DNA of 64,000 bases from Nocardia anocheti (GTDB taxonomy: Bacteria > Actinomycetota > Actinomycetes > Mycobacteriales > Mycobacteriaceae), in contig NZ_JAQQFV010000005.1 of the NCBI RefSeq assembly GCF_029675105.1, forward strand, positions 496,001-560,000, read 5' to 3'. Shown one piece after another: positions 1 through 8,717 of this stretch (position 1 is its first letter; each line of letters begins with the position of its first letter). Made by a program: the position numbers and the translations under genes. The notes below the pieces were generated by a model, which worked only from the letters and a program-made list of their open reading frames with translations, made no database searches and was not told the DNA's origin.

Positions 1-2
1 GC

Positions 3-212
3 TACGGCGAATACCGCTGCCCGTTCCCGGCGCAGCAGATCGCCGAGATCATCGCCAGGACCGGGATCGAGGTGCTGCTCGACCGGCTCCCCGACGTCGA
101 CCTGGCGGTCCCCGCCGACCAATTGACCCGGCGCCCTTCGGCTTTCCTTCGGGGCATGACCGCACTGCCCGTTCGTTTCACACCGGTTCGACCCGTCGGA
201 GGTTCGTCGTGA
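3..212 (+). CDS. Cytochrome P450, C-terminal fragment (CYP157-like), cut by the window edge
   Basis: Only the last 69 codons are in the window. They read GEYRCPFPA near the start, where a P450 would carry its haem-binding loop and proximal Cys. Further on comes a leucine-rich stretch (EVLLDRLPDVDLAVP) and an ending RGMTALPVRFTPVRP. This non-canonical Cys loop and tail match what I recall of the CYP157 family, which sits in Streptomyces conservons next to a CYP154. The stop TGA overlaps the GTG start of the next P450 by 4 bp (GTGA), so the two are translationally coupled. The rest of the gene, and any conservon kinase/roadblock/GTPase genes, would lie to the left. P450 membership is fairly firm; the subfamily is inferred. 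Confidence 0.75.
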   Translation, partial: YGEYRCPFPAQQIAEIIARTGIEVLLDRLPDVDLAVPADQLTRRPSAFLRGMTALPVRFTPVRPVGGSS

Positions 213-1432
213 GTTCCCAATGCCCGTTCGCCATCGACCCCATGGTCGGTGACCTCGACGGAGAAACCGCCCACCTCCGCGCGCAGGGCCCGATCACCCG
301 CATCGACCTGCTCGGCGTGCCCGCCTGGACCGTCACCGACCACGCGACCGCCCGCAAACTCACCACCGATCCGCGCCTGATCAAGGACATCAACGCCTGG
401 AAGCTCTACACCGACGGTGTGGTGACCAACCAGTGGCCGCTGATCGGCATGGTCGACGTGGACCGCTCGATGTTCAATGTCGACGGCGCCGAGCATCGCC
501 GTCTGCGCCTCAAGACCGCCCAGGCGCTGGCCCCGCGTCGGCTCGAGGAGCTGCGCCCGGTGATCGAGCGCCTCACCGCCGAACTGCTCGACGACCTCGC
601 CGCCGCGGGCGCCGACGGCACCCCGGTGGACCTCAAGCAGGTCTTCGCCTACCCGCTGCCCATGCGGGTGGTCGGCGACCTGATGGGCGTCGCGCGCGAG
701 GACCACGCGCAGCTGCTGGACTGGTACAAGAAGTTCTTCTCGGTGATGACCCCGCAGGACGAGCGCCTGCGCGTGATCGGCGAGCTGGACGTGTACTTCA
801 CCGACCAGGTCCGCCAGAAGATCGCGAACCCCGGCGACGATCTCACCTCGGCGTTCGTGGTGGCCGACGAGGAGGGCGGCGAGCCGCTCACCGAGGAGGA
901 GGCGATCGGCAACATCAAGGCCCTCGTCGCCGCCGGACACGAGACCACCGTGAGCCTGATCGTCAACACCGTGCGCGCGCTGCTGGGCGAGCCCGAGCAG
1001 CTGGCCAAGGTGCTGGCCGGGGACGTGGAGTGGAAGCAGGTGATCGAGGAGTCGCTGCGCTGGGACGGCCCGGTCTCGCACCTGCTGATGCGCTTCGCCA
1101 CCGAGGACATCACCGTGGGCGACACCGTGATCGCCAAGGGCGAGGGCGTGGTGATGTCCTACCGCGCGATCGGGCGCGACATCGCCGTACACGGCGAGAC
1201 GGCCGACGAGTTCGACGTTACCCGCGCGACCGCCAACCGCCACCTGGCCTTCGGTTACGGCCCGCACATCTGCCCCGGCGCGGCCCTGTCGCGGCTGGAG
1301 GCGGCCATCGCGCTGCCCGCGCTGTTCGACCGGTTCCCCGAGCTGAAGCTCGCGGTGCCCGACAGCGAGCTCGGCAATCTGCCAGTGCTCACCCAGAACG
1401 ATCTGGCCGCGCTGCCGATCATCCTGAACTGA
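209..1432 (+). CDS. Cytochrome P450 (CYP154-like)
   Basis: This 407-residue soluble bacterial P450 is full length. It is a haem monooxygenase that would need a ferredoxin and reductase supplied elsewhere. The I-helix motif AGHETT is at residues 242-247, the K-helix ExxR is E281-S-L-R284, and the haem loop FGYGPHICPG has the proximal Cys at 355. The N-terminus SSQCPFAIDP resembles CYP154 members. The GTG start overlaps the upstream P450 stop, giving a CYP157/CYP154-style pair. The substrate cannot be read from sequence; CYP154 enzymes act on steroids, macrolides and small aromatics. A perfect 16-bp hairpin follows the gene. Confidence 0.9.
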   Translation: MSSQCPFAIDPMVGDLDGETAHLRAQGPITRIDLLGVPAWTVTDHATARKLTTDPRLIKDINAWKLYTDGVVTNQWPLIGMVDVDRSMFNVDGAEHRRLRLKTAQALAPRRLEELRPVIERLTAELLDDLAAAGADGTPVDLKQVFAYPLPMRVVGDLMGVAREDHAQLLDWYKKFFSVMTPQDERLRVIGELDVYFTDQVRQKIANPGDDLTSAFVVADEEGGEPLTEEEAIGNIKALVAAGHETTVSLIVNTVRALLGEPEQLAKVLAGDVEWKQVIEESLRWDGPVSHLLMRFATEDITVGDTVIAKGEGVVMSYRAIGRDIAVHGETADEFDVTRATANRHLAFGYGPHICPGAALSRLEAAIALPALFDRFPELKLAVPDSELGNLPVLTQNDLAALPIILN

Positions 1433-1440
1433 CCGGCGTC

Positions 1441-1476
1441 GCGTCGCGCCCGGCGAAGACTCGCCGGGCGCGACGC
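1441..1476. terminator. Perfect 16-bp hairpin between convergent genes
   Basis: Arms at 1441-1456 and 1461-1476 are exact reverse complements (GCGTCGCGCCCGGCGA and its complement) around the loop AGAC. It lies between the stops of the convergent P450 and acyl-CoA dehydrogenase genes. No strong U tract follows on either strand, which is common in high-GC actinomycetes, so it probably serves both directions. Confidence 0.75.
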
Positions 1477-1487
1477 TCAACGTTGTT

Positions 1488-2633
1488 CTACAGCCCCAGA
1501 TCGCGGCCGATGAGTTCCTTCATGATCTCGTTGGAGCCCGCCCAGATCTTGGTGACCCTGGCGTCCATCCAGGCCCGCGCGACCTTGTATTCGCGCATGT
1601 AGCCGTAGCCGCCGTGCAGCTGCACGCACGCGTCGAGCACCTCGTTCTGCACCTGCGCCGACCACCACTTGGCCTTGGCCGCGTCCACGGCCGACAGCTC
1701 GCCCTCGGCGTGCGCGGCCACGCACTGGTCCACGAACGCCTGTGTCACTTCGACTTTGGTGACCAGCTCGGCGAAGAGGAACTTGTTGTACTGGAAGCTG
1801 CCGATCTGCTGACCGAACGCCTTGCGTTCCTTGGCGTACCGCAGCGTCTCGTCGAGCACCGCCGCCGCGTGCGCGATGTTCGACACCGCCGCGCCGACGC
1901 GTTCCTGCGGCAGGCGCTCCATCATGGCGATGAAACCGCGGTCGACCTCGCCGATGCGGTTGGTGTCGGGCACCCGGACATTGTCGAAGAACAGTTCGGC
2001 GGTGTCGGATTCGGGCTGGCCGACCTTGTCGAGCTTGCGGCCTCGGGTGAAGCCGTCCATGCCGTTCTCCACGGCGAACAGGGTGATGCCCTTGGCCTTC
2101 TTCTCCGGGCTGGTGCGCGCGGCGACGATCACCAGGTCGGCGTTGAAGCCGTTGGTGATGAAGGTCTTGGAGCCGTTGATGATCCAGTCCTCGCCGTCGC
2201 GCACGGCGGTGGTCTTGAGCGCGGCCAGGTCCGAGCCGCCGGAGGGCTCGGTCATGCCGATGGCGGTGACGATCTCGCCGGTGCAGAACTTGGGCAGCCA
2301 GCGCCGCTTCTGCTCGTCGGTGGTCAGTTCCACCAGGTAGGGCGCACAGACGTCGTAGTGGATGCCGAACGAAGAAGACAGGGCCGCACCGGCTTTGGCC
2401 AGTTCCTCGCCGAGGACCGCGGCGAAGCGCCAGTCGCCCGCGTCGCTGCCGCCGAACTCCTCCGGGATGCCCAGGCCGAGGTAGCCCAGTTCGCCCGCGG
2501 CCAGCCAGGTCTCGCGGTCGATGGAGCGCTGTTCGATGAACTTCTCGGCGTGCGGCTCCACCGAGCGCTTGACGAATTCGGCGACCGAGGCCCGGAAGGC
2601 TTCGTGGTCTTCGGTGTAGAGGGTGCGCTTCAT
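1488..2633 (-). CDS. Acyl-CoA dehydrogenase
   Basis: This 381-residue FAD flavoprotein would oxidise an acyl-CoA to the trans-2-enoyl-CoA in fatty-acid or branched-chain catabolism. Visible landmarks are IGMTEPSGGSDL in the flavin/substrate-binding middle domain, the SKTFITNGFNADL segment, QLHGGYGYMREY with the catalytic glutamate at about residue 348, and the C-terminal TKIWAGSNEIMKELIGRDLGL. The length is normal for the family. The ATG start has an AAAGGA ribosome site. It overlaps the stop of the upstream TetR gene by 4 bp (ATGA), so the two form one operon and the TetR protein probably controls it. The chain-length preference is unknown. Confidence 0.95.
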   Translation of the reverse strand: MKRTLYTEDHEAFRASVAEFVKRSVEPHAEKFIEQRSIDRETWLAAGELGYLGLGIPEEFGGSDAGDWRFAAVLGEELAKAGAALSSSFGIHYDVCAPYLVELTTDEQKRRWLPKFCTGEIVTAIGMTEPSGGSDLAALKTTAVRDGEDWIINGSKTFITNGFNADLVIVAARTSPEKKAKGITLFAVENGMDGFTRGRKLDKVGQPESDTAELFFDNVRVPDTNRIGEVDRGFIAMMERLPQERVGAAVSNIAHAAAVLDETLRYAKERKAFGQQIGSFQYNKFLFAELVTKVEVTQAFVDQCVAAHAEGELSAVDAAKAKWWSAQVQNEVLDACVQLHGGYGYMREYKVARAWMDARVTKIWAGSNEIMKELIGRDLGL

Positions 2634-3229
2634 GGTTTTCCTTTCAGCATTACCAGCGACGCCTGCACGACCTTGGCCGCGTCGGGTTCCTCGCCGCTGA
2701 TCACATCGGTGTAGATGAAGGTCTCGGTGATCCGCGCGAGCAGCAGCGCCAGTTCCGGCACCGGCAGCGGCGGATCGAGTTCGCCCGCCGCGACGGCCTC
2801 GGTGAGCAGATCGGCGATGACGGCCACGAAGCGCCGCTGCACCGAGCCCGCCGTGGTGGTGAGCAGACGCAGCGCGCGCTCGGGTTCGCGGCGCAGGAAC
2901 TGACGGAACGCCTCGGAGGTGTTGACGGCCTGCGCGAAGTCGCCGAGGACGGTGGCGATCCGGTGCGCGCCGCGCGTGTCGGTGACGGCGATGGCGCGGC
3001 GCAGGGTGGGTTCGGCGACCGACCAGATCACTTCGGCGAGCAGTTCGTCGCGACCGCCGACCCAGCGGAACAGGGTGGCCCGGTTGACGCCGAGCTCGTC
3101 GGCGAGTTCCTTCATCTCCAGCCTGCGTCCGGCCAGGAAGCCGGAGCGGGCGGCCTTGAAGGCGGTGATGGCGTCGGGGCGGGCGGCGAGCTCGTCGAGG
3201 CGCTGTCCCAGTGCGGTCTGTTCGCGCAC
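2630..3229 (-). CDS. TetR-family regulator, probably of the acyl-CoA dehydrogenase
   Basis: The N-terminal helix-turn-helix is visible in MKELADELGVNRATLFRWVGG, followed by an alpha-helical ligand-binding domain. The FRWVGGRDELLAEVIW stretch resembles QsdR-like TetR proteins. I chose GTG at 3229 because CGGGAGGTGAC lies immediately upstream; an ATG at 3286 would give 19 extra residues (218 in all) but has no such site. The gene ends inside the start codon of the acyl-CoA dehydrogenase, so autoregulation of a two-gene operon is the simple model. The ligand is probably an acyl-CoA or a related lipid, which is inference. Confidence 0.85.
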   Translation of the reverse strand: MREQTALGQRLDELAARPDAITAFKAARSGFLAGRRLEMKELADELGVNRATLFRWVGGRDELLAEVIWSVAEPTLRRAIAVTDTRGAHRIATVLGDFAQAVNTSEAFRQFLRREPERALRLLTTTAGSVQRRFVAVIADLLTEAVAAGELDPPLPVPELALLLARITETFIYTDVISGEEPDAAKVVQASLVMLKGKP

Positions 3230-3312
3230 GTCACCTCCCGGTCGGCCTACTGCAACGTTTCGCCCAGTGTATTGGTCATGCAACATCTGTCAATATGTCG
3301 CATCGGGGGCAC

Positions 3313-3343
3313 AAAAAATCCCCCGGTCATGATGACCGGGGGA
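3313..3343 (-). terminator. Rho-independent terminator of tRNA-Glu
   Basis: An 11-bp perfect stem (arms 3319-3329 and 3333-3343, 3-nt loop) is followed on the minus strand by six U residues (AAAAAA at 3313-3318 on the plus strand). It begins 8 nt past the 3' end of the tRNA. Confidence 0.93.
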
Positions 3344-3351
3344 TCTCGTTG

Positions 3352-3424
3352 TAGCCCCGACGGGATTTGAACCCGCGCTACCGCCTTGAGAGGGCGGCGT
3401 CCTAGGCCGCTAGACGACGGGGCC
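3352..3424 (-). tRNA. tRNA-Glu (anticodon CTC)
   Basis: Seventy-three nucleotides fold as a cloverleaf on the minus strand. The acceptor stem GGCCCCG/CGGGGCT includes a G1-U72 pair, and the discriminator base is A. The anticodon stem CCGCC/GGCGG encloses the loop CTCTCAA with anticodon CTC. The T arm is GCGGGTTCGAATCCCGT. No CCA is encoded. It decodes GAG, the dominant glutamate codon in this genome. Confidence 0.97.
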
Positions 3425-3518
3425 AGAACCACAGCTCACCGGGGTGAACCGCGCGGAACATACGATAGCCGACGACTGGTCGTTCAGCCAAAACGGCTGG
3501 TCGGGGTCTCGCCGGGGG

Positions 3519-4760
3519 TCAGAAATCGACGGCGTCGCGGATGATCGGGCAGGTCATGCAGTGCCCGCCGCCGCGACCGCGGCCCAGTTCGGCGCCGACG
3601 ATGGTGATCACCTCGACGCCCTGCTTGCGCAGCGCGGTGTTGGTGTGGGTGTTGCGGTCGTAGGCGAACACGACGCCCGGTTCCACGGCGACGAGGTTGT
3701 TGCCGCTGTCCCACTGCTGGCGTTCGTTGGCGTAGTAGCCGCCGCCGGTGTCGACCACACGCAGTTCCGGGAAGCCGAGAGCTTTGGCGATCACGGTGAG
3801 GAACGGGTCGGATTCGTCGGTCACCTCGATCGGGTTCTTGTCGCCGGGGCGCAGCGAGAAGGCGTGGATGCCGTGCACGATGTCGGGGAAGATGGTGACC
3901 AGGTCGCGGTCGGCGAAGGTGAACACGGTGTCCAGGTGCATGGCCGCGCGCAGTTTCGGCATGCCCGCCACGATCACCCGCTCGGCGGCACCGTGGTCGA
4001 ACAGGGCCTGGGCGACCTGGCTGATGGCCTGACGCGAGGTGCGCTCGCTCATGCCGACCAGCACCACGCCGTTGCCGACGGGCATCACGTCACCGCCCTC
4101 GAAAGTGGCCAGGCCCCAGTCGAGTTCGGGGTCGCCCCACCAGACGCGGGCACCGGTGTAGTCGGGGTGGAAGGTGTAGATCGCCTTCATCAGCAGGGTC
4201 TCGTCGTGGCGGGCGGGCCAGTAGAGCGGGTTGAGGGTCAGGCCGCCGTAGATCCAGCAGGTGGTGTCGCGGGTGTAGAGGGTGTTGGGCAGGGGCGGGA
4301 GCAGGTATTCGCGGGCGCCGCTCTGTTCGCGGGCCAGGGCACGATAGGCCAGGTCGCTGCCGGGGACATCGGCCACGGCCAGTCCGCCGATGAGGTGGGT
4401 GGCCAGCGCGCGGTCGTCGAGGGATTCCAGGTAGCCGCGGGTCTGTTCGATGAGGCCGATGCCGACCTCGTTGGGGGTCATCGTGCGGTCCAGGATCCAG
4501 TCCCTGGCGCCGGGCACGGCCAGGGTCTCGGTGAGCAGGTTGTGCAGTTCGACGACCTCCACGCCGCGGTCGCGCAGCTTGGCGACGAAGTCGAAATGGT
4601 CGCGGGTGGCGTTCTGCACCCACAGCACGTCGTCGAAGAGCAGATCGTCGCAGTTGGTGGGGGTGAGCCGTTCGTGGGCCAGGCCGGGCGCGCAGACCAG
4701 GACCTTGCGCAGCGTGCCGACCTCGGAGTGCACGCCGTAGGCGGATGCGGGCTGGGTCAT
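3519..4760 (-). CDS. arcA: Arginine deiminase
   Basis: This enzyme hydrolyses L-arginine to citrulline and ammonia, the first step of the arginine deiminase pathway, in the cytoplasm. The 413-residue protein has the family signatures [11 protein letters not shown], the substrate-binding [23 protein letters not shown] with the catalytic His and Asp, and the C-terminal [13 protein letters not shown] with the nucleophilic Cys at about 401. The ATG start has AGGAGG seven bases upstream. It lies 27 bp downstream of the antiporter gene on the same strand, so the pair is an operon. No ornithine carbamoyltransferase or carbamate kinase gene is adjacent, so ATP recovery must use genes elsewhere or not occur. 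Confidence 0.95.
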   Translation of the reverse strand: MTQPASAYGVHSEVGTLRKVLVCAPGLAHERLTPTNCDDLLFDDVLWVQNATRDHFDFVAKLRDRGVEVVELHNLLTETLAVPGARDWILDRTMTPNEVGIGLIEQTRGYLESLDDRALATHLIGGLAVADVPGSDLAYRALAREQSGAREYLLPPLPNTLYTRDTTCWIYGGLTLNPLYWPARHDETLLMKAIYTFHPDYTGARVWWGDPELDWGLATFEGGDVMPVGNGVVLVGMSERTSRQAISQVAQALFDHGAAERVIVAGMPKLRAAMHLDTVFTFADRDLVTIFPDIVHGIHAFSLRPGDKNPIEVTDESDPFLTVIAKALGFPELRVVDTGGGYYANERQQWDSGNNLVAVEPGVVFAYDRNTHTNTALRKQGVEVITIVGAELGRGRGGGHCMTCPIIRDAVDF

Positions 4761-4787
4761 GGGCTTTCCTCCTGGACGGCGACGGGG

Positions 4788-6227
4788 TCAGATGGTGATC
4801 CAGCCTGCGGCCAGGCCGACGATCCCGGCGACGGCACCGATGATCGATCCGACCAGCAGCAGGATTTCCCAGCCCTGGAACGGCGTGCGACCCTGCTCGC
4901 GGCGGGCCAGCCAGAACAGGATCGAGCCGGGGGCGTAGATGATGAGCGAGAGCAGCAGGAACTCCGGGCCAGCGGCCATGATCATGAAGGTGGTGTAGAG
5001 CGTGGCGATCGCGGCGACGATCAGTTCCTTGCGCCGGTCCTCGGGGTGCAGCTCGGTGTAGGTCTCGCCGGTGTAGGCCAGTTTGAGCGCGTAGGCCGCG
5101 GCCAGCAGGTAGGGCACCAGCGACAGCGAACTGCACAGCTTCAGCGTGAAGGTGAAGGCGTCGTCGGAGAACAGCGTGGTCAGCAGCACCAGCTGGATCA
5201 GGACCGTGGTGAAGATCAGCGCGACCACGGGCACCTTGTGGGCGTTGACGCGGGCCAGGAACGAGGGCATGTCCTCGTCGTCGGCGGCGACGTAGAGGAC
5301 CTCGGCGGCCATCAGCGTCCAGGCCAGGTAGGCGCCGAGCACCGAGACGATCAGGCCGATGCTGATGAACCACGCGCCCCAGGTGCCCACGGCCGATTCG
5401 AACACCGGCGACATCGACGGCTGCTGCACCTCGGCGAGTTCGTCGCGCGGCAGGATGCCGAACGACACCATGGTCACCGAGGCGAACAGCGCCAGCACGC
5501 TGAGGAATCCGAGCACGGTGGCCCGGCCGATATCGGAACGCTTGCGCGCGTAGCGCGAATACACGCTCGCGCCCTCGATGCCGAGGAAGACGAACACGGT
5601 GATCAGCATGGTGGAGCGGACCTGCTCGAACAGCGACTCCGAATACGCGTCGCCGCCCCAGAAGTTGTCGGCGAAAACCCCGGCGTCGAAATAGAACACC
5701 AGCACGATGATGAACACGAGGATCGGCACGATCTTGGCGATGGTGACGATCTTGTTGATCGCCGCCGCCCCCTGCACCCCGCGCAACACGATGAAGTGGA
5801 ACGCCCAGATGAACACCGTGGACAGCAGCACCGCGGGCACCGTATTGCCCTCACCGAAGATCGGAAGCACCTGTCCGAGCGTCGATTTGATGAGCACCCA
5901 GTAGCTGACATTGCCCACACACGCGCTGGCCCAGTACCCGAACGCTGAGAAGAACCCGAGGTATTCGCCGAATCCGGCCTTGGCGTAGGCGTACACACCG
6001 GCATCCAGATCGGGCTTGCGAATGGCCAGCGCCTGGAACACCAGGGCCAGCATCAACATGCCGGTACCCGCGATGCCCCACGCGATCAGCGCACCGAAAC
6101 CACCGGTGGCCTGGCCGAAATTGCGGGGTAGCGAGAAGACACCCGCCCCGACCATCGAACCGACCACCATCGCCGACAGCGTCAGCAACGGCATCGTCTT
6201 GGTGGGCGCTACCTCGGTTTTCGTCAT
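4788..6227 (-). CDS. arcD: Arginine/ornithine-type antiporter (APC superfamily)
   Basis: This 479-residue polytopic membrane protein has about 12 hydrophobic segments. The first helix carries the APC signature GSMVGAGVFSLPRNFG. It resembles basic amino-acid antiporters (ArcD/YdgI type) that exchange arginine for ornithine or citrulline. It precedes arcA with a 27-bp gap, so uptake and deimination are produced together. The start has GGGGAG upstream. About 65 bp before the ATG, the minus strand reads TAACAT, a possible -10 element, beside a CGGCTA/TAGCCG inverted repeat. The gene symbol rests on linkage to arcA; the precise exchange partner cannot be read. Confidence 0.85.
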   Translation of the reverse strand: MTKTEVAPTKTMPLLTLSAMVVGSMVGAGVFSLPRNFGQATGGFGALIAWGIAGTGMLMLALVFQALAIRKPDLDAGVYAYAKAGFGEYLGFFSAFGYWASACVGNVSYWVLIKSTLGQVLPIFGEGNTVPAVLLSTVFIWAFHFIVLRGVQGAAAINKIVTIAKIVPILVFIIVLVFYFDAGVFADNFWGGDAYSESLFEQVRSTMLITVFVFLGIEGASVYSRYARKRSDIGRATVLGFLSVLALFASVTMVSFGILPRDELAEVQQPSMSPVFESAVGTWGAWFISIGLIVSVLGAYLAWTLMAAEVLYVAADDEDMPSFLARVNAHKVPVVALIFTTVLIQLVLLTTLFSDDAFTFTLKLCSSLSLVPYLLAAAYALKLAYTGETYTELHPEDRRKELIVAAIATLYTTFMIMAAGPEFLLLSLIIYAPGSILFWLARREQGRTPFQGWEILLLVGSIIGAVAGIVGLAAGWITI

Positions 6228-6361
6228 CCGTGACTCCCCGGGCGAACCTGCTGGACGTAACGGCGTGCGGCTAGCCGAATGTTAGCCGAGCGTCGGTTCT
6301 CCCGGGCCCGGGCGGACGGAAGTGAGCGTGCCCGTCTTCAGATCGTGATGATGCGCGGGCG

Positions 6362-7627
6362 CTAGGGCAGTTCCCAGACGTGGAGAGTGTTGTCGGCGCA
6401 GCCAGCGATGACGGTGGTCCGGCCGCCGCGCCGCGCGGTGGTGACCGCCTCGGCGGAGCAGCCGGTCAGGGGCTCACCGACCGGGCGGCCGGTCGCGAGA
6501 TCCCAGACGCGGACGGTGCCGTCACGGGCGCCGGAGACGATGACGGTGCGGCCTTGGTATTCGGCGGTCGTGAGGGCCCTGACCCAGCTCTCGTGGCCGG
6601 TGAGCGGGTCCCCGACGAGGTGCCCGGTGGCGAGATCCCAGATTCGGAGGGTGTCGTCGTTGGCGCCGGAAATGATGACGGTGCGGCCGTCGAGTTGGGC
6701 GCTGGTGACGGCGGCGATGTCCTTCGTGTGGCCGATCAGGGGCTGGCCGACGGGGCGGCCGGTCTCCAGGTCCCACACGCGGACGACCGTGTCCGTGCCG
6801 CCCGCGATCACGACGTCGCGGCCGTCGATCCGGGTCGTGGCGACGGCGTCGACATTGTTGACGGTCATGGGGGCCACGCCGTCGGTGGTGCCCGCGAATC
6901 CTTCGCGCAGGCGTCGGCCGGTGGCGAGGTCCACCATGGCGACGCCGGAGGAGAGGCCAGCGAGGACGACGGTGCGCCCGTTCCGTTGGGCGGTCGCCAG
7001 TGCCGCGGGATCGCGGACGGACAGTTCGCCGGGAACGCCGTCGCTCGCGATCTCGCCGATGGGGATGGCCGCCGCGAGGTCCCAGAGGCGGATGGCGTCC
7101 GAACCGCCGGAGACGATGACGGTGCGGCCGTCGCGTTCGCCGGTGGCGAGTGCCTCGACGCGGTCCGCGCGGTCGGCGAGCGGTGGGCCGACCGGCTGGC
7201 CCGAGGCGAGGTCCCAGAGGCGGATCGAGCCGTCGTCGCTGGCGGAGATGATGACGGTGCGGCCGTCGCGTTGGGCGGTCGTGACGGCGTTGACGGTGTC
7301 GGTGTGGCCGGTCAGTACGCCGACGTAGTGCTCGACATCGTGATCGGTGGTGCCGGAATCGTTTCGCTCTTCGCGGGTCAGCACCACCGTGGTGATCGCG
7401 GCGACCACGCCGAGGATGATGACCGAGGCGGCGACGGCCCACCGAGAGCGTCGGTGGCCGCTGGGCGGAGGAGGGATCGGATGTTCGGCGCCGACCGGCC
7501 ACGCGTCGGCCGCGGACGAGCCCGTACCACGGAAGCGCGGCTCGCTGTCGGATGCCCGCCCCACGTCCCCCGTGCCGCCCGGGCCGAGAGACTCCCCGGG
7601 ACGGTCCGGGCCGAAACTCTCGACCAC
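6362..7627 (-). CDS. Membrane-anchored WD40-repeat protein
   Basis: A short Pro/Gly-rich cytoplasmic N-terminus is followed by one transmembrane helix (WAVAASVIILGVVAAITTVV, about residues 63-85). About seven degenerate WD40 blades of some 45 residues then follow, with repeated signatures DGRTVIISAS, IRLWDLASGQPVG and LTGHTDTVNAV. The blades lie C-terminal to the helix, so they are probably extracytoplasmic. Such propellers are protein-binding scaffolds; no enzyme domain is present. The start is GTG without a clear ribosome site. It is transcribed divergently from the LigD-type polymerase, 71 bp away. The partner is unknown. Confidence 0.75.
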   Translation of the reverse strand: MVESFGPDRPGESLGPGGTGDVGRASDSEPRFRGTGSSAADAWPVGAEHPIPPPPSGHRRSRWAVAASVIILGVVAAITTVVLTREERNDSGTTDHDVEHYVGVLTGHTDTVNAVTTAQRDGRTVIISASDDGSIRLWDLASGQPVGPPLADRADRVEALATGERDGRTVIVSGGSDAIRLWDLAAAIPIGEIASDGVPGELSVRDPAALATAQRNGRTVVLAGLSSGVAMVDLATGRRLREGFAGTTDGVAPMTVNNVDAVATTRIDGRDVVIAGGTDTVVRVWDLETGRPVGQPLIGHTKDIAAVTSAQLDGRTVIISGANDDTLRIWDLATGHLVGDPLTGHESWVRALTTAEYQGRTVIVSGARDGTVRVWDLATGRPVGEPLTGCSAEAVTTARRGGRTTVIAGCADNTLHVWELP

Positions 7628-7698
7628 GGAGGAAAACCTACCCGAGGTGAGACCCGCGCGTGGTTGACCCGGTGCGATGCCGGGGGAAGGGTGGGGTG

Positions 7699-8652
7699 AT
7701 GGCGGGTAAGGAAGTGCGGGGCGGGGTCGAGATGTCGAACCTCGACCAGCCGCTGTTCGACGGTGCCGAGGCGACCAAGCGGGATCTCATCGACTACCTG
7801 GAGTTCGTGGGGGAGCGGTTGGTGGGGGTGCTGCGGGGGCGGCCGCTGTCGGTGGTACGGGTGCGGCCGGGGCAGGAGCCGTTCATGCAGAAGAATCTGC
7901 CGAAGTACACGCCGGAGTGGGTGGCGCGCACGACCGTGTGGGCGGAGAGTTCGCGGCGTGAGATCACCTACGCGCTGTGTGATGATCCGCGGACACTGCT
8001 CTGGTTCGGGAATCAGCGGGCGGTGGAATATCACCCGACGCTGTTCCTCGCCGAAACCGCCCCGGCGCCAACCCATCTGGTACTCGATCTCGATCCCTCG
8101 CCCGGGCAGGATTTCGCCGACGCGGTCGCGGGGGCACGGCTCATCAGGGAGGCGCTGGCCGCCGACGGGTTGGCGGGGGCGGTGAAGACGAGCGGGTCCA
8201 AGGGGGTGCACGTCTTCGTGCCGGTGGTGGCGGGTGTCGATGTGGAGGACGCCGCGGCGGCGACGCGGGCGGTCGCGGCCCGTGCCGAACGCCTCGATCC
8301 GGCGGTCGGCACGACGGCCTTCATCCGCGAAGACCGGCACGGGAAAGTCTTCCTCGATGCCACCCGCGCGGGCGGCGCCACCGTGGCCGCCGCCTACAGT
8401 CCGCGCATCCGACCTGGCGTCACCGTGTCGTTCCCGCTGCGCTGGTCCGACCTCGACGACGTGACCCCTGCCGAATTCACCCTGCGCACCGTTCCCGACC
8501 TGCTCGGCGACAGCGATCCCTGGGCGTCGGAAATGCCTGCCCCTCAAGAACTTCCGGCCGACCTGATCGAGGAGGGCCACACGATTCCGATCGCCCGGGT
8601 GCAGGCCATGCACGAGGGCAAGCGTCGTGCCCGGGCGCGGCGGGAGGAATGA
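7699..8652 (+). CDS. LigD-type polymerase/primase domain protein (stand-alone)
   Basis: This 317-residue archaeo-eukaryotic-primase-fold polymerase is of the kind used in bacterial end joining or gap repair. Visible motifs are VLDLDPSPG with the catalytic metal-binding D130 and D132, SGSKGVHVFVP, the SGxxGxHV nucleotide-binding motif, and DATRAGGATVAAAYSPR near the end. No ligase or nuclease domain is fused and no ku gene is nearby. It therefore resembles stand-alone PolD-type enzymes of mycobacteria rather than full LigD. The ATG at 7699 was chosen (GGGGAAGGGTGGGG upstream); the ATG at 7732 is an alternative. The preferred substrate is unknown. Confidence 0.87.
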   Translation: MAGKEVRGGVEMSNLDQPLFDGAEATKRDLIDYLEFVGERLVGVLRGRPLSVVRVRPGQEPFMQKNLPKYTPEWVARTTVWAESSRREITYALCDDPRTLLWFGNQRAVEYHPTLFLAETAPAPTHLVLDLDPSPGQDFADAVAGARLIREALAADGLAGAVKTSGSKGVHVFVPVVAGVDVEDAAAATRAVAARAERLDPAVGTTAFIREDRHGKVFLDATRAGGATVAAAYSPRIRPGVTVSFPLRWSDLDDVTPAEFTLRTVPDLLGDSDPWASEMPAPQELPADLIEEGHTIPIARVQAMHEGKRRARARREE

Positions 8653-8717
8653 CCGCCGTGTGGCGCGAGAAGTCGCACGGGAACGTAACCCGTTGGGCCG
8701 CACCGCCCGCCCGGTGA

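Noticed and set aside
3444..5948. Very long open frame opposite arcA/arcD
   Set aside because: It is the antisense shadow of two well-recognised genes, is rich in Asp/His/Gln/Gly as such shadows are, and has no domain or ribosome site.
7699..8652. Complete LigD with ligase and nuclease domains
   Set aside because: Only the polymerase domain is encoded and no ku gene is adjacent.
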